This document shows positions 32,801-41,314 of a stretch of 64,000 nucleotides of DNA, piece by piece (positions within the stretch are counted from its first letter, which is position 1; the number at the start of each line of letters is the position of its first letter). The stretch spans positions 6,944,001-7,008,000 of the forward strand of contig OX637343.1 of NCBI GenBank assembly GCA_951799405.1. Reading direction: 5' to 3'. The notes beneath the pieces are model-generated. The model saw nothing but the letters and a program-made list of their open reading frames with translations, was not told where the DNA came from and made no database searches. The position numbers and the translations under genes are program-made. Origin of the DNA: Agapetus fuscipes. Its lineage: Eukaryota; Arthropoda; Insecta; Trichoptera; Glossosomatidae.

Positions 32801-35394
32801 TGAAAGAATTATGTAAGGACAGAAAGAAATGGCGGTTGATATGTAATGTTGGCGGCTAGGGCTAGGGTTTTGATGTTTATACATATTATTTGTCTATTTT
32901 TTAAATTTTCATTTGTTGTGTATGTTCCTTGACTTATAGGTTGACCAGCCATGCTGTAGAAAATGGTTCACTTTGCCAATGCTTTGCCACCCCTGTTTTC
33001 GGGGAAGGTGGGCAAGAGTTGCAGGGTGTATGTTCATTTGAGATTCGGGTTTTTATATTGTAGGTCCACATGCGGCATGTCTAAGCGCGGACTCATATGT
33101 GTCTGCTTGTGAAAATGCATATTATGTGAATCTCCAATGTTACATATCCTTGCAACTTAGATTAGATTAAATAAGACAATAATGTAAGACAATTATTAAA
33201 TAAGACAATTAGATAAGACAAAAATTTCCAAGAAGCAAGCGAAGGATGGGCGCCCTTAGGGTGGCTGGAGCCACTAAACGGCGCCCAAAAGAGAAATAAA
33301 ATATCCAACTATGTATATAATGTATGATTGGTGTTTGTTATTGATGGTTGTGATGTGGTTTCCAGCGTGGCATCTGCGCCTGAAGCAGTATTATCCAGAC
33401 AGCGAGAGCTCCCCCAGCGACACAGTTCCTGGAGACGTGTCTCCTCCTCTCATCACGCCCAAGCAGGAGACAGGTACACACAGCTCTCTTCTTCCTCCAG
33501 GATTTGGCATTTTCTGTCACATTGTACAGGATTCTGGTGGTCGCTGGTTGGGCTTCAATTAAAATATTTGGTTTCTTGGGTGATGATGCAGCACTTTTAT
33601 TTCGGAAAGTTACAGACTATTTAATCAATCTACTCGAGAGGAATTTGATTTAGTAAGAGGACAAATTTGCTTGTTGACATGCGTTATTATATTATGGCCT
33701 TCTACCCATCAAAAGAAATGCAACAACTGACATATATAATTAGGGTTAAAGTTTACTAATTCAAATTCCCGTTTATACATTATTTAAGTATTGAATTTAC
33801 TTACCATTATTCAAATGTTTGTATCAATGTTGTTTTTTACTCTCAAAAATTCCAAACATGTAGGCAGTAAAACTTACATGAATACTAGGAGACCAAATTG
33901 TGGGGAACACAATTCCAGTGCACAATGTCCTTAGTCTCATGTTCTATCTATATATATTAAAAATGGAGATATTATAAAAGTTGTCGCTGAAATAGTCGAG
34001 CGGATAAGACGTTGGCACTTGAATTTGAGTTATTAAAACAAACACATGGTTGACCCCCGCTGCGCTTTGTCATATGGACAATAATTTTAACCCTGGTTCA
34101 ACAGATGTCATTGTTTAATTATTATTAATGAATAATAAGAATTGCATTCTTGTTCACAAACCTTTTTTTTTAATACAAAATAAAATGACTATTGTGGCAA
34201 TGTCACTAACAATGTGTGGCTTTCAGGTTGGTTGGTAGAAGCAAAAAATTTAAAAATTAATTAACATATTGTAGCTTATTTTTTTAAGTAGGTACTTATC
34301 CGTAAAAACTAATCAACTGTTAAATTTTTTACTTTATTGTTTGTTAAACTGTTATGAGTAAAAATATGATTTCTATTGTTTTTATAGCTCCCAGGAAAAC
34401 TTCCACCACTTCAACTCCCATCAAACTGGACAAAGATAAGATCGAAATGCGGACTGTGCCACAGGCACATCTGCCTGAAGAGTCTCCCAAACCACGAAAA
34501 AGCGACGACTCTAGAAGTGCTCCCAGACAGTACAGGAGTACCCCGAGTAAGAGCAAGAGAGAGCACAAGGATGGGGACAAATCATCCAGCAAGGACACGG
34601 ACAAATCATCCACTAGAGAAGCAGACAAACCGCCTAATAGGGAGGCAGATAAAACACCAAGTAGAGAAGCAGACAAGCTGCCAATGAAAGAAAACGAAAA
34701 GGCAGCAGATAGATTGAAAGACGTTGAAAGATCGGCAACAAAGAATCAAGAAAGATCTTCTATGAAAGAAGACAGATTGAAAGAACTTGATAAATCAAAT
34801 TCGAAAGATACTGAAAGGAGAGATGAAAGTAATAGAAGGATTCTGAGCACTGCCGAGTCTATTAAAACATTAAATGATGACAAATTGGTTCAAAACGGGA
34901 GTGAAAAGAAAAGCTCCGATAGTAAGGATTCCAGTAAAAGACATCATTCATCTTCATCCAGTTCGAGTTCAAGTAAGCACAGGAGACATGAAAAGGGTCA
35001 TGAAAAATCATCGAGTCACAGACCTAGTTCATCCAGTAAAAGATCAAGCCATTCCAGTTCTACCGAGTGCCGGAGGAGCTCGCACAGCTCTTCAAATCGC
35101 GATTCTGGGGACAGCCGCTCAGACAAATCAAAGAATGACCAAGACAAATCTAAGAATGATCCAAATCGGTCGAGAAACGACCAAGACAGGTCCAAGACTG
35201 ATTCGGATCGGATTAAGTCGGAATTGAGGACAAAAGTTGACGCAGATTTGTTGAAAGTTGGCGAGAAGTTGAGGCGTTTGAATGACAGCGTAAGTTGTAG
35301 TGAAAAGAAAGTTTACCTGGATGATGCGCCACAGAACAAGTTGATTGACGATCCCAAGAGAATAGCTCACGTAACCGAAAGACCGCCCGATTAA
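20807..35394 (+). CDS. RSBN1: RSBN1/KDM9-family JmjC protein, 12 exons
   Basis: Exons: 20807-21278, 22934-23884, 24225-24408, 26654-26771, 27276-27464, 28074-28214, 29105-29241, 29860-29999, 30649-30796, 31666-31805, 33366-33473, 34388-35394. All introns are GT-AG, phases agree, 3735 nt, 1244 residues. Recognised from the round-spermatid-basic-protein core: [20 protein letters not shown] (exon 4), [14 protein letters not shown] (exon 5), [15 protein letters not shown] (exon 6), [20 protein letters not shown] (exon 7), HADHVGHG (exon 8), [14 protein letters not shown] (exon 9), and [15 protein letters not shown] plus AWHLRLKQY (exons 10-11). The family (nematode DPY-21, mammalian RSBN1) demethylates histone H4K20me2 in the nucleus. 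H761 and D763 (HAD) and H862 (IIHQF) are candidate Fe(II) ligands; this is inference. GRKRKRE at about 157 is a nuclear-signal candidate. The last exon is a Ser/Lys/Asp-rich disordered tail. M24 (20876, AACATGG) is an alternative start. Confidence 0.93.
21694..21999 (-). mobile_element. SINE-A copy, decayed
   Basis: In RSBN1 intron 1. The body is complete; the tRNA-like head (21955-21999) has lost the B-box consensus (GAGTTGAAACCC). Confidence 0.75.
22001..22038 (+). other. Degenerate hammerhead-like core
   Basis: CTTGTGAAGATGCCTCATTA followed by GGCGAAAATGTTCC: a TGAAGA box, a GCCT/AGGC stem with a 4-base loop, then GAAAA. Similar to the cores at 41315 and 61594 but missing the C and T of CTGAAGA in register. 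Probably a fossil. Confidence 0.35.
22303..22590 (-). mobile_element. SINE-B copy, tail i, head lost
   Basis: In RSBN1 intron 1. The minus strand reads from AAATATGCTTTTCGCTGGGT to AACAGCTCACCAAATCATCC; a small internal duplication doubles the TTTACCAAAG region. Confidence 0.75.
22615..22850 (+). mobile_element. SINE-S copy, head decayed
   Basis: Shares CAATAACTTTGAACTTGGTT and GGTTGGTGAATTGCATTCCT with the copies at 15231 and 33989. In RSBN1 intron 1. Confidence 0.65.
24507..24818 (-). mobile_element. SINE-B copy, tail ii
   Basis: In RSBN1 intron 3. The head near 24818 reads TGTAGTCCTGTGGTAACAC; the B box is decayed (GGTTCGAATCC). The tail ends CCGCACAAGATTTCTTAAG with an A-rich end. Confidence 0.82.
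25028..26631 (+). CDS. RTE-like reverse transcriptase, intact 3' half, in RSBN1 intron 3
   Basis: One uninterrupted frame of about 520 residues ending at 26602, in the sense orientation of the host gene. It starts just before the polymerase fingers ([10 protein letters not shown]), so the endonuclease is missing through 5' truncation. Motifs in order: [12 protein letters not shown] (A), [13 protein letters not shown] (B), [12 protein letters not shown] (C), then LYGSEAW-like thumb text, [18 protein letters not shown] and [20 protein letters not shown]. It ends [11 protein letters not shown]. The untranslated 3' end is very short (GGCGGCAGGATACAGTACAG) with ACAGT repeats. Closely related to the broken copy at 17530. 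The insertion ends about 22 bases before the exon 4 acceptor. No independent promoter is visible, so it is probably a dead copy with a lucky frame. Confidence 0.85.
27345..28007 (+). repeat. In-frame 153-bp tandem duplication of RSBN1 exon 5 and its splice donor
   Basis: Units start at 27345, 27498, 27651, 27804 and 27957; the last is only 51 bp. Each complete unit holds the last 120 bases of exon 5 (AACCTGCCCTGCCTGCTGGA to AGCCATCAG), the donor GTAACT and 33 bases of intron. The four units look identical base for base. 153 is a multiple of three and the 33 intron-derived bases contain no stop, so the frame runs on through every unit (51 residues each, from [10 protein letters not shown] to HIIHSCY). 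No AG acceptor precedes any unit, so only the donor is repeated, not a complete exon. Confidence 0.97.
28340..28520 (-). mobile_element. LINE-H C-terminal fragment
   Basis: In RSBN1 intron 6. Same segment as at 4238, 51375 and 61860; on the minus strand it runs from GAGAAGATCTCGGGGACACC to GGTACGAAAAGAAGAAGG, with an AAG-rich 3' end. Confidence 0.6.
28812..29027. mobile_element. hAT-like MITE
   Basis: Ends CAGGGGCGTGCAT and ATGCACGCGCCTG, 216 bp, in RSBN1 intron 6. The flanking 8-mers do not match well, so either the duplication has decayed or the borders are shifted by a few bases. Confidence 0.55.
29282..29730 (+). mobile_element. 5S rRNA-tRNA chimeric SINE (SINE-B with 5S head), tail ii
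   Basis: 29282-29399 is a full-length (118 bp) 5S rRNA-like sequence. It has CACCGGTTCTCATCAGATCA, CCGAAGTTAAGCAAC (A-box region) and GGATGGGTGACCGCC (C-box region), and it closes with GTGTCGTTGGC. Six bases later the tRNA-like SINE-B head begins (GGACCGGTCCGTAGTCCAGT), then the body and tail ii. It therefore combines a type 1 and a type 2 internal pol III promoter. A second copy lies at 35702-36157. In RSBN1 intron 7. Confidence 0.9.
30018..30556 (-). mobile_element. pogo/Tigger-like element remnant
   Basis: Ends CAGTGGAACCTCTC and GAGAGGATCCACTG with TA on both sides (30016-30017, 30557-30558). The minus strand holds a short frame, [20 protein letters not shown], with an acidic stretch and then AWETVSLYI. 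This resembles the C-terminal tail of Tigger transposases; the catalytic part is missing. In RSBN1 intron 8. Confidence 0.75.
30850..31124 (-). mobile_element. CR1/L2-like LINE 3' fragment
   Basis: The minus frame reads [20 protein letters not shown] and then [10 protein letters not shown], the usual extreme C-terminus of CR1/L2 LINE polymerases. The trailer has GTTACGCACAAAGCGC and TATTATTATTA, a 3' end of the same style as the LINE at 39700. In RSBN1 intron 9; a MITE abuts it. Confidence 0.7.
31125..31361. mobile_element. Palindromic MITE, CCCTTAGTACGAG family, copy 1
   Basis: About 237 bp. Outer arms CCCTTAGTACGAGTTGCAA and complement, inner arms AATCTGCCGTTTTTGTTT and AAACAAAAACGGCAGATT. 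Other copies at 43636, 50831 and 53327. Confidence 0.88.
31397..31592 (+). mobile_element. SINE-A copy lacking the head
   Basis: Body only (TTTATTTCAAACCCAAAATA to GTGCAGCTTAGTTTGTTAGT), with an internal gap in the middle. Confidence 0.7.
31925..31972 (+). repeat. Fragment of the CAGTCCTGTCAAAC dispersed repeat
   Basis: CCCAGTCCTGTCAAACACAG ... GTGTAGTCATACAAAA also occurs inside the inverted pair at 41432-41890 and 45270-46095. Confidence 0.55.
31985..32228 (+). mobile_element. SINE-B copy, tail i, head truncated
   Basis: Begins just before the B box (GGCTCGAATCCC) and ends ATCATTCCAATATTATTATT. In RSBN1 intron 10. Confidence 0.8.
32675..33175 (+). mobile_element. RTE-like LINE 3' end with tail
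   Basis: Decayed C-terminal codons (32680-32860, GACCTAGAAAGGTATGGATG to AAATGGCGGTTGATATGTAA), then a complete RTE-tail from CCTTGACTTATAGGTTGACC to CAACTTAGATTAGATTAAAT. In RSBN1 intron 10. Confidence 0.75.
33480..33985. other. Unique-looking part of RSBN1 intron 11
   Basis: AT-rich, no repeat or frame recognised. Confidence 0.5.
33989..34186 (+). mobile_element. SINE-S copy
   Basis: Best-preserved head of this family (AATAGTCGAGCGGATAAGAC, Ser/Leu-tRNA-like). The body has ATTTTAACCCTGGTTCAACA and the end AATTGCATTCTTGTTCACAA, then poly(T)/A-rich sequence. In RSBN1 intron 11. Confidence 0.7.
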
Positions 35395-35530
35395 TTTTGT
35401 GTGTATTTGATTATTTTTACGCATAGATTCTATATTTTATTGTTAATTAGTATTACGTCTTGATTTAGTTACGTTTACAAGAAAAAAATAATGAAAAAGT
35501 TAAAAAAAAACAATAACAAAACTGACTTAA

Positions 35531-36497
35531 CCTCTAGTGTGCCGGTGATTTTGAACCATTATCCAGCAACTGATCTCTTGGTTTTGATTTTAAATATCTC
35601 CTAAGATAAACCTAACAAAACATATTGTTTTTTTTTTTGTCTCAATAGACAGTGAAATAAATTTTATTTTAGTGCATAATTTAGTAAAATATCATGAGTG
35701 ACCTATTTTTTTTTTTTTTTTTTAAGAAATCCTGTGCGGGAGACTCCCTAGATTCTAAAGACTCTAGGGGTCTATGACACTTGTTGTAGTGCCGCAGAGG
35801 TGTACGAGCTTGGTCGTCGCTACAAAGCGCCAATACTCAAGCAAGACCCAGTTGCTGTAAGGCTGGATGGACCTTTGGTGACCGGTCATTGGTAAAGGTT
35901 TTATGAATTTTTCAACCCAGCGAAGAGCACATTCGAAATATAAATGGTATATTTTTGTGCTCCGCCGGGATCCGAATCCACAACCTTCCATATACGAGTC
36001 CGAAGTGTTGCCACTACGGACTACGGACCGGTCCAAGATGCCAACGACACGCGGTGCACCTGAGCGGTTACCCATCCAAGTACTGTCCGCGCCCAATGTT
36101 GCTTAACTTCGGTGATCTATGGGAACCGGTGCTTTCAACATGGCTAACGTCGTTGACTTAATAGACTGTCTCACAATATTATGGTTACGAAAAAAACATT
36201 GTGTTCTAAAACTGGACATAATTTATGCCTGACCATGTACACAGGTAGGTACATAAATGTTATGAAGCAGTGACCTTTGTAATGTAAACAAAACCATTTT
36301 GTTGTTCAAGTCAACTACAAATATTTTTTTAAGTATTCACAAATGAAAATTAATGCTTTGAGTTAATTGATGAGTAGTTTTATCCAAGAAGAGAATTTAA
36401 ACCAATATTTTCAATCTTATTTCTGTGTAAATACTGAAGAAAGAAAAAAAAATGGGATGAGTACTCAGCGGGGATCCCCGTTCCGGCATTCTGGAGG
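35531..36497. mobile_element. piggyBac-like non-autonomous element
   Basis: TTAA on both sides (35527-35530, 36498-36501). Ends CCTCTAGTGTGCCGG and, inverted, CCTCCAGAATGCCGG (12 of 15 identical), the CC..T..TGCCGG style of piggyBac termini. Its right end GGGGATCCCCGTTCCGGC resembles a solitary end at 37390-37420 next to TTAA. A 5S-tRNA SINE is nested within. It starts 137 bp past the RSBN1 stop; AATAAA at 35656-35661 lies inside it. Confidence 0.65.
35702..36157 (-). mobile_element. 5S rRNA-tRNA chimeric SINE, second copy, tail ii
   Basis: The minus strand starts with a 118-bp 5S-like head (36157-36040: GTCAACGACGTTAGCCATGT, CCGAAGTTAAGCAAC, GTGTCGTTGGC). The SINE-B head (GACCGGTCCGTAGTCCGTAG), body and tail ii follow, to an A-run at 35702-35722. 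Both the 5S length and the junction match the copy at 29282. Confidence 0.9.
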
Positions 36498-36763
36498 TTA
36501 AAACAAATAAATTGTCTACTTACTCTCAAGATTTCTATTAACTGAAAACCTGTGAGAGAATGACGGAGAACATATTTATATTATTTTTAATGGGAAAGCT
36601 GTGTCTCCAACTACTAGGAGCATGGCTTTTACATTGGACTCTGCACATTCATTGACACACAAAGTTGTGGCGTCACACGGCAGGATTTCTTGTGAAAATG
36701 CAAAATAAATAAATGTATTGTTTAGATTTTCCGCAGTAACTTTGTGAAAGTTCATTGTTGTAG

Positions 36764-36944
36764 AATTCAATTTTGTTAAAATTCACTTTTTGAGTTTATT
36801 TTGTATACAACCAGTTTTGGGAGAAGCAGTCTCTCCCATCTTCAGGTGTAAAATTAAACCGGAAGATGGGAGGTACTCCTTATCCCGAAACTGATTGCCT
36901 ACAAAGTAAACTCAAAAAGTGAATTGTAACAAAATTGAATTTTA
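36764..36944. repeat. Inverted pair of hammerhead-like ends
   Basis: Two arms in inverted order (ATTCACTTTTTGAGTTTATT and complement). Each contains a hammerhead-like core. On minus, 36845-36811 reads CTGAAGA, stem GGGAG/CTCCC, AAAAC. On plus, 36859-36898 reads CGGAAGA, stem GGGA/TCCC, GAAAC. Probably two abutting ends of a Penelope-like element. Confidence 0.5.
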
Positions 36945-37424
36945 TTTAAATATATGAATATTTTGTTATTGGTTGCTAAGGACCATAATATCTTACAAGT
37001 GTGTCGTGTGTCCGCCGAGAAAAACATGATATTTTCAAATTTGTATTGAGTCCTTTATATCTACAAATTATAATTAAATTTAAGTCAAGTTCCTTTACTT
37101 ACGTTTTTTTTTTGTGATTTGATTTCAAAATTGTCAGTAAGTAGACAATGAATGTGAAGATCGTTCGCAGGGACTGTATGGGAGGAAGAGAATAATTGTA
37201 ATAAATAAATGGTATCTACACAATAAAGGCTGCATCAAACAGAAAGTGTTTTTAACGCTCGTCAAGGCATCGGCGTTTAAACAACATAACGTTACGTACA
37301 TTGTGTTTGAAAGGCTTCAACGTTATTTAGTCGTCGTCACATCAGCAAGTAACTAAAGAAAAATGAAAAAAATCGCATTTAGTACTATGAGCGCGGATCC
37401 GCGTTCCGGCGCTTGAAGGGTTAA

Positions 37425-37640
37425 CATTTAAAATTAATGCATGCTCACAAACAGACACGTGTAAGCTCGCGCTTACAAATGCTGCATGTGTACTTGCAAA
37501 TTTTAATTCAAACCTCAAATGAACATAAACCCTCCAACTTTTACCAAACTTCCCTGAAACAGGGGGACATTGGCAAAGTGAACCATTTGTTACAGTATGG
37601 GTGGTCAGCCTCATACCAACCCAACCTATAAGTCAAGACT
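37425..37640 (-). mobile_element. RTE-tail copy, simple end lost
   Basis: Minus strand from CTTGACTTATAGGTTGGGTT (with a doubled AACC) to GCATGCATTAATTTTAAATG. Confidence 0.75.
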
Positions 37641-38164
37641 CGGATGAAAATAAGTAATTACTTGTACATTGAAGCTTTAACGGCCGGTTCTTGTTGACAC
37701 AACAATCACTTTTATCGGTCTATGTAGCCGTGGTCTGGTTGATTCTTTCCAGACAGTTTCGCCCATTGCTCCATTGGGTATTATCAGCGATTGGCTAGTC
37801 GCTGCGATCTTTTATTTAGTTATTACTGCTTTACGCATTATCTAGCAAAATCTTGTCTTTATGGAAACCTTTTTATAAGCACTGTTTCTTGTATAGAAAC
37901 ACATTTTTTTCAAACGCATTTTATCAATTTTATAGTAAAAATTTTCAATTTTGACATAAAAAAAACTCCCGGTGTCAAAGAAAATTTTGTAACATACATT
38001 TTCAACGACAGATTGTCGCATACTGGTAGCACTTTTGCTCTGATTCACAGGTGTAGACATGATCAAATCCAGTATCAATCGCCATTTCCTCTCAGTGTTT
38101 CAAAACAAAGCAACGCCACACACACCACAGCACTGCGCAGCTAACGACCCTGCAACCGGACATG

Positions 38165-38275
38165 GACAGCTGCCACATCACCAACACCTCTGCGGCACTA
38201 TAACAAGTGTCATAGACCCTTAGAGTCTCTCGGATCTAGGGAGTCTCCCGCGTAGGCTTTCTTTAAAAAAAAAAT
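38165..38275 (+). repeat. SINE-B tail ii fragment
   Basis: CAACACCTCTGCGGCACTAT ... CTAGGGAGTCTCCCGCG and an A-run. The preceding TGCCACATCACCAACACCTC is shared with 9728, which suggests a related SINE or LINE 3' end with a different body. Confidence 0.65.
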
Positions 38276-38666
38276 GATCAGTACAACGTAAGGCAGCGCT
38301 GCTAACCAGGACGCTGTTAACGACTTAAACTTGTTGACGCACGTTAAAAACACTTCTGTTTGACGGAGCCTTAACGGTATCATACATAGTAGAACATAGA
38401 TTTAATACATGATGTACATAACTTTTTATTTATTAAAATCAAGCCTATTTGTATTATTAATTTAGCCGGAAAATGCAGCCTAAAAGAAAATGGTTATTTT
38501 GTAAACAAATAAAGGATAGAAATTATGAGAAGTGCTGTTTACTTTCTGGTGATTGAATGAAGGCCAATGGACTCGGCGCAATTGAAATATCCTTCGGCGT
38601 TGTGACATCATCCAATTGAAAATAAAAAATGGATTCCTGATAATCAGAGTTTTTTTCTAGTTAACA

Positions 38667-38925
38667 GGATGATGAAACAAATGCAGTATATGATGAAACA
38701 TATGCAGTATATGATGAAACATATGCAGTATATGATGAAACATATGCAGTATATGATGAAACATATGCAGTATATGATGAAACATATGCAGTATATGATG
38801 AAACATATGCAGTATATGATGAAACATATGCAGTATATGATTAAACATATGCAGTATATGATGAAACATATGCAGTATATGATGAAACATATGCAGTATA
38901 TGATGAAACATATGCAGTATGCAGC
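38667..38925. repeat. 21-bp minisatellite, about 12 units
   Basis: Nearly perfect ATGATGAAACATATGCAGTA(T) units; one unit has GATTAAAC. The unit is 7 codons, so the plus strand reads repeated MMKHMQY and the minus strand MFHHILH, both without stops. I see no promoter or splice context and treat these as non-coding. Confidence 0.95.
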
Positions 38926-39084
38926 CCTTTAGTGTCTTTGCAAACTACCTACTTAATAATGTTGAAGTTATGACTCTCTGTCCTGCATCCTGGCCAAGTG
39001 ACATCACATTTTTTCCTCACATTTGGAATGAGTTCATATCCATTAACTACCCGGTTCCTAAAAAACTTAATTATGTCAGATCAA

Positions 39085-39335
39085 GAATTCCTTGACTTAT
39101 AGGTTGGTATGAGGCTGATCACCCATACTGTAAAAAATGGTTCACTTTGCTTATGTCACCCCTGTGTCAGGGAAGGTCGGCAAAAGTTGTAGGGTTTATG
39201 TTCATTTGAGGTTTGGATTTTTTTTGTTTGTACATATTCAGCATTTGTAAGCGCAAACTACACGTGTTTGTTTGTGGGCATACATTTGATATGAGCTTTA
39301 AATGTTAATATATCGTTGCAACTTAGGTTATAAAT
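39085..39335 (+). mobile_element. RTE-tail copy
   Basis: Complete, from CCTTGACTTATAGGTTGGTA to CAACTTAGGTTATAAATTAT. Confidence 0.8.
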
Positions 39336-39699
39336 TATTATAGAAGTAGCATACAAAAAAATGTGATGTCATATGGTCATGGGTAGGGAAAAGAAACAAA
39401 TATTTTGTGGTTGGTTGCTAAGGATCGTAGCCCCATAGAAGTGACATTTAAGTGCCCGTTTATCTTACCTCCAACAGAAGTAATTTCACATGAGCAATGT
39501 TTGTATGCGTACTTGACCAAAGTGTCTTGTGAATGCTGGAAATTGATTTTGAAAATATTAAAAACAACTCTCACATTATCGTGTTTTACATTTTTTCTTA
39601 CCTCGGATTGTGTAGAATGTGATTCTTAAGACAATTTCAATTAAGGTCATCTTGTAATCAAATGGTATATAAGCCAAACACTGTAGGGGGTCTACCGTG

Positions 39700-40085
39700 T
39701 GTGTTTGATGGTATTTAAAGCCCTAAACGGTTTGGCTCCATCATATCTGGCAGACATGTTTTCCCCCGTTGAAGTCAGTGTGAGGGGGCGGACACTTGGT
39801 CAACGGGGTGTCGAGCTGTCAGGTTGATGCAGCCTCGCCGTCAAATATGCACTAATTTTGGGGATCGCGCTTTCCGGTTTGCGGGACCGATGGAGTGGAA
39901 CAGACTGCCACCCGGAGTGAGGGTTTCGGAATCTGTTGGCATTTTTAAGGGAGCACTGAAACGGCACCTTTATAAAATGTCACATTCATGATAAGGAGGG
40001 CCCTTGAGGTGTTACACACACTAAAACGGCGCTCTTTTGTCATGCAGAAAAATCAATAAATAAATTATCCTCATATATATATAGG
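39700..40085 (+). mobile_element. CR1/L2-like LINE 3' end whose tail matches SINE-B tail i
   Basis: Broken codons for the polymerase C-terminus: FGDRAFRFAGPMEWNRLPPG, then VSESVGIFKGALKRHLYKM. Before them FRALNGLAPSYLADMF-type text is recognisable across frameshifts. The trailer GAGGGCCCTTGAGGTGTTAC ... AACGGCGCTC ... AATAAATTATCCTCATATA parallels SINE-B tail i (AGGGCTCTTGAGGTGTGATT, AACAGCGCTC, AAATAAATCATCCTAATATT). This looks like the LINE family that mobilises that SINE type. Confidence 0.8.
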
Positions 40086-40424
40086 GGGACGATTTGTCGG
40101 CCAAGAAAAAAATTGCAAAGAGTCCATTGTTCTTATTTCCAAGTTCTCTCAGGAAAGGTTTGCTTTGCGAGTTGCTTTCTACAGAAAGTGTGTTTCGCTG
40201 TTTTACTTATAATGTTAACAATTGAATTCCTATTATTTATAGGCTTAATTTAATTTAGTTTATAATATTACATTCACACTAACATTAACGAGACAACGGC
40301 GTATCCGTTTCTATGCCACAAGTTGACATATTTTTCTTTGAATTATTTGCTTCAAACCGATTCCTCCTGTGGTACACAGATTTTAATAAACGTAAGTGAG
40401 AATAGGGTAATTGCAGTGGTAACA

Positions 40425-40556
40425 CTTGAAATATCACGCTTACGCATGCTGCATGTGTACTTACAAAATAAACCAAACCTCACATGAACATAAACCTTGC
40501 AACTCAAGTTTTTGCAGCATGGGGGTTCAGCCTCGTACCAACCCTTTACTCAAGGA
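40425..40556 (-). mobile_element. RTE-tail fragment
   Basis: Minus strand, from GTTCCTTGAGTAAAGGGTTG through a deleted middle to GCAGCATGCGTAAGCGTG. Confidence 0.65.
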
Positions 40557-40604
40557 ACGCGAAATTACTCATAATCTTACATTAAGCATTACACACGTCT
40601 AGAC

Positions 40605-40803
40605 CCGTGTTTCCCAACTTTGTGCCCCTTTATGCATAATAGATAAGCCCCCCAAAAAAGTGTGGGGTTTAGCATGCAACTTCTAAAAACTCAACATGTC
40701 AATTTGTCTCAAAAAAGCTGTCGATGGGGGGAGGGAGTAGGCACAGGTTTCATAGGACTATCGCCCCCAAATAATTCCATCATCCCCAGGTCGGGAACCA
40801 CTG
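40605..40803. mobile_element. hAT-like MITE
   Basis: Ends CCGTGTTTCCCAAC and GTCGGGAACCACTG, 199 bp. Flanking 8-mers GTCTAGAC and GTCTAGGT fit a slightly decayed duplication. Confidence 0.75.
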
Positions 40804-40814
40804 GTCTAGGTAGC

Positions 40815-41300
40815 TTTATGGAGCATCAAATATCTTGATAAGAATATATATTTTTTTCATTTCTCCACACTCGATTATTTATTTGTAATACTTAAAATAA
40901 AACTGCACCAAAATTATTGTAAATTAAAATAAATAAAAAAATCATAGATATTTATATTTATAATTTTTTAAATGATAAGATAATAGTATCTAGTTAAAGA
41001 TTATGTCACAGGAATTATTATTTTGTTAATAATAAAAATAAAAATCAACTTTAATCTGGAGTCTTATTTCATTTCCCATGTTATTAAAATGAAGATATAG
41101 CTTTTAAATAACCTGAGACTGAGAGGAAATCTTGAGACATACCTACCTGTCGCCATAAAATATATCGAAATATTGATATTTTTTCCTCGACTTATATTCC
41201 TTGACTTATACACAAGAAAACAATGTTCAAAGAGCACTAAGTTGCCACTAGGTTGGTCTTTGAAAAAACTTTTCATTTGAAAACAGTTTTTACGCAGATC
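40815..41300. other. Gene-free stretch
   Basis: Very AT-rich, with A/T runs. No frame or family recognised apart from a CCTCGACTTATATTCCTTGA scrap resembling the RTE-tail start near 41187. Confidence 0.5.
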
Positions 41301-41314
41301 ATCACACTTCACGC

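Larger units (their letters stand above)
37227..38371. mobile_element. Harbinger-like non-autonomous element, 1.1 kb
   Basis: Imperfect terminal inverted repeats of about 35 bp (AGGCTGCATCAAACAGAAAG and, inverted, AGGCTCCGTCAAACAGAAGT, both continuing TTTTTAACG), with TAA on both sides (37224-37226, 38372-38374). Contains an RTE-tail (37425-37640) and a SINE-B tail ii piece (38165-38275). No transposase frame. Confidence 0.6.

Noticed and set aside
37227..38371. Second piggyBac-like element ending at 37420 (TTAA)
   Set aside because: Only a right end is recognisable; no matching left end next to TTAA was found.
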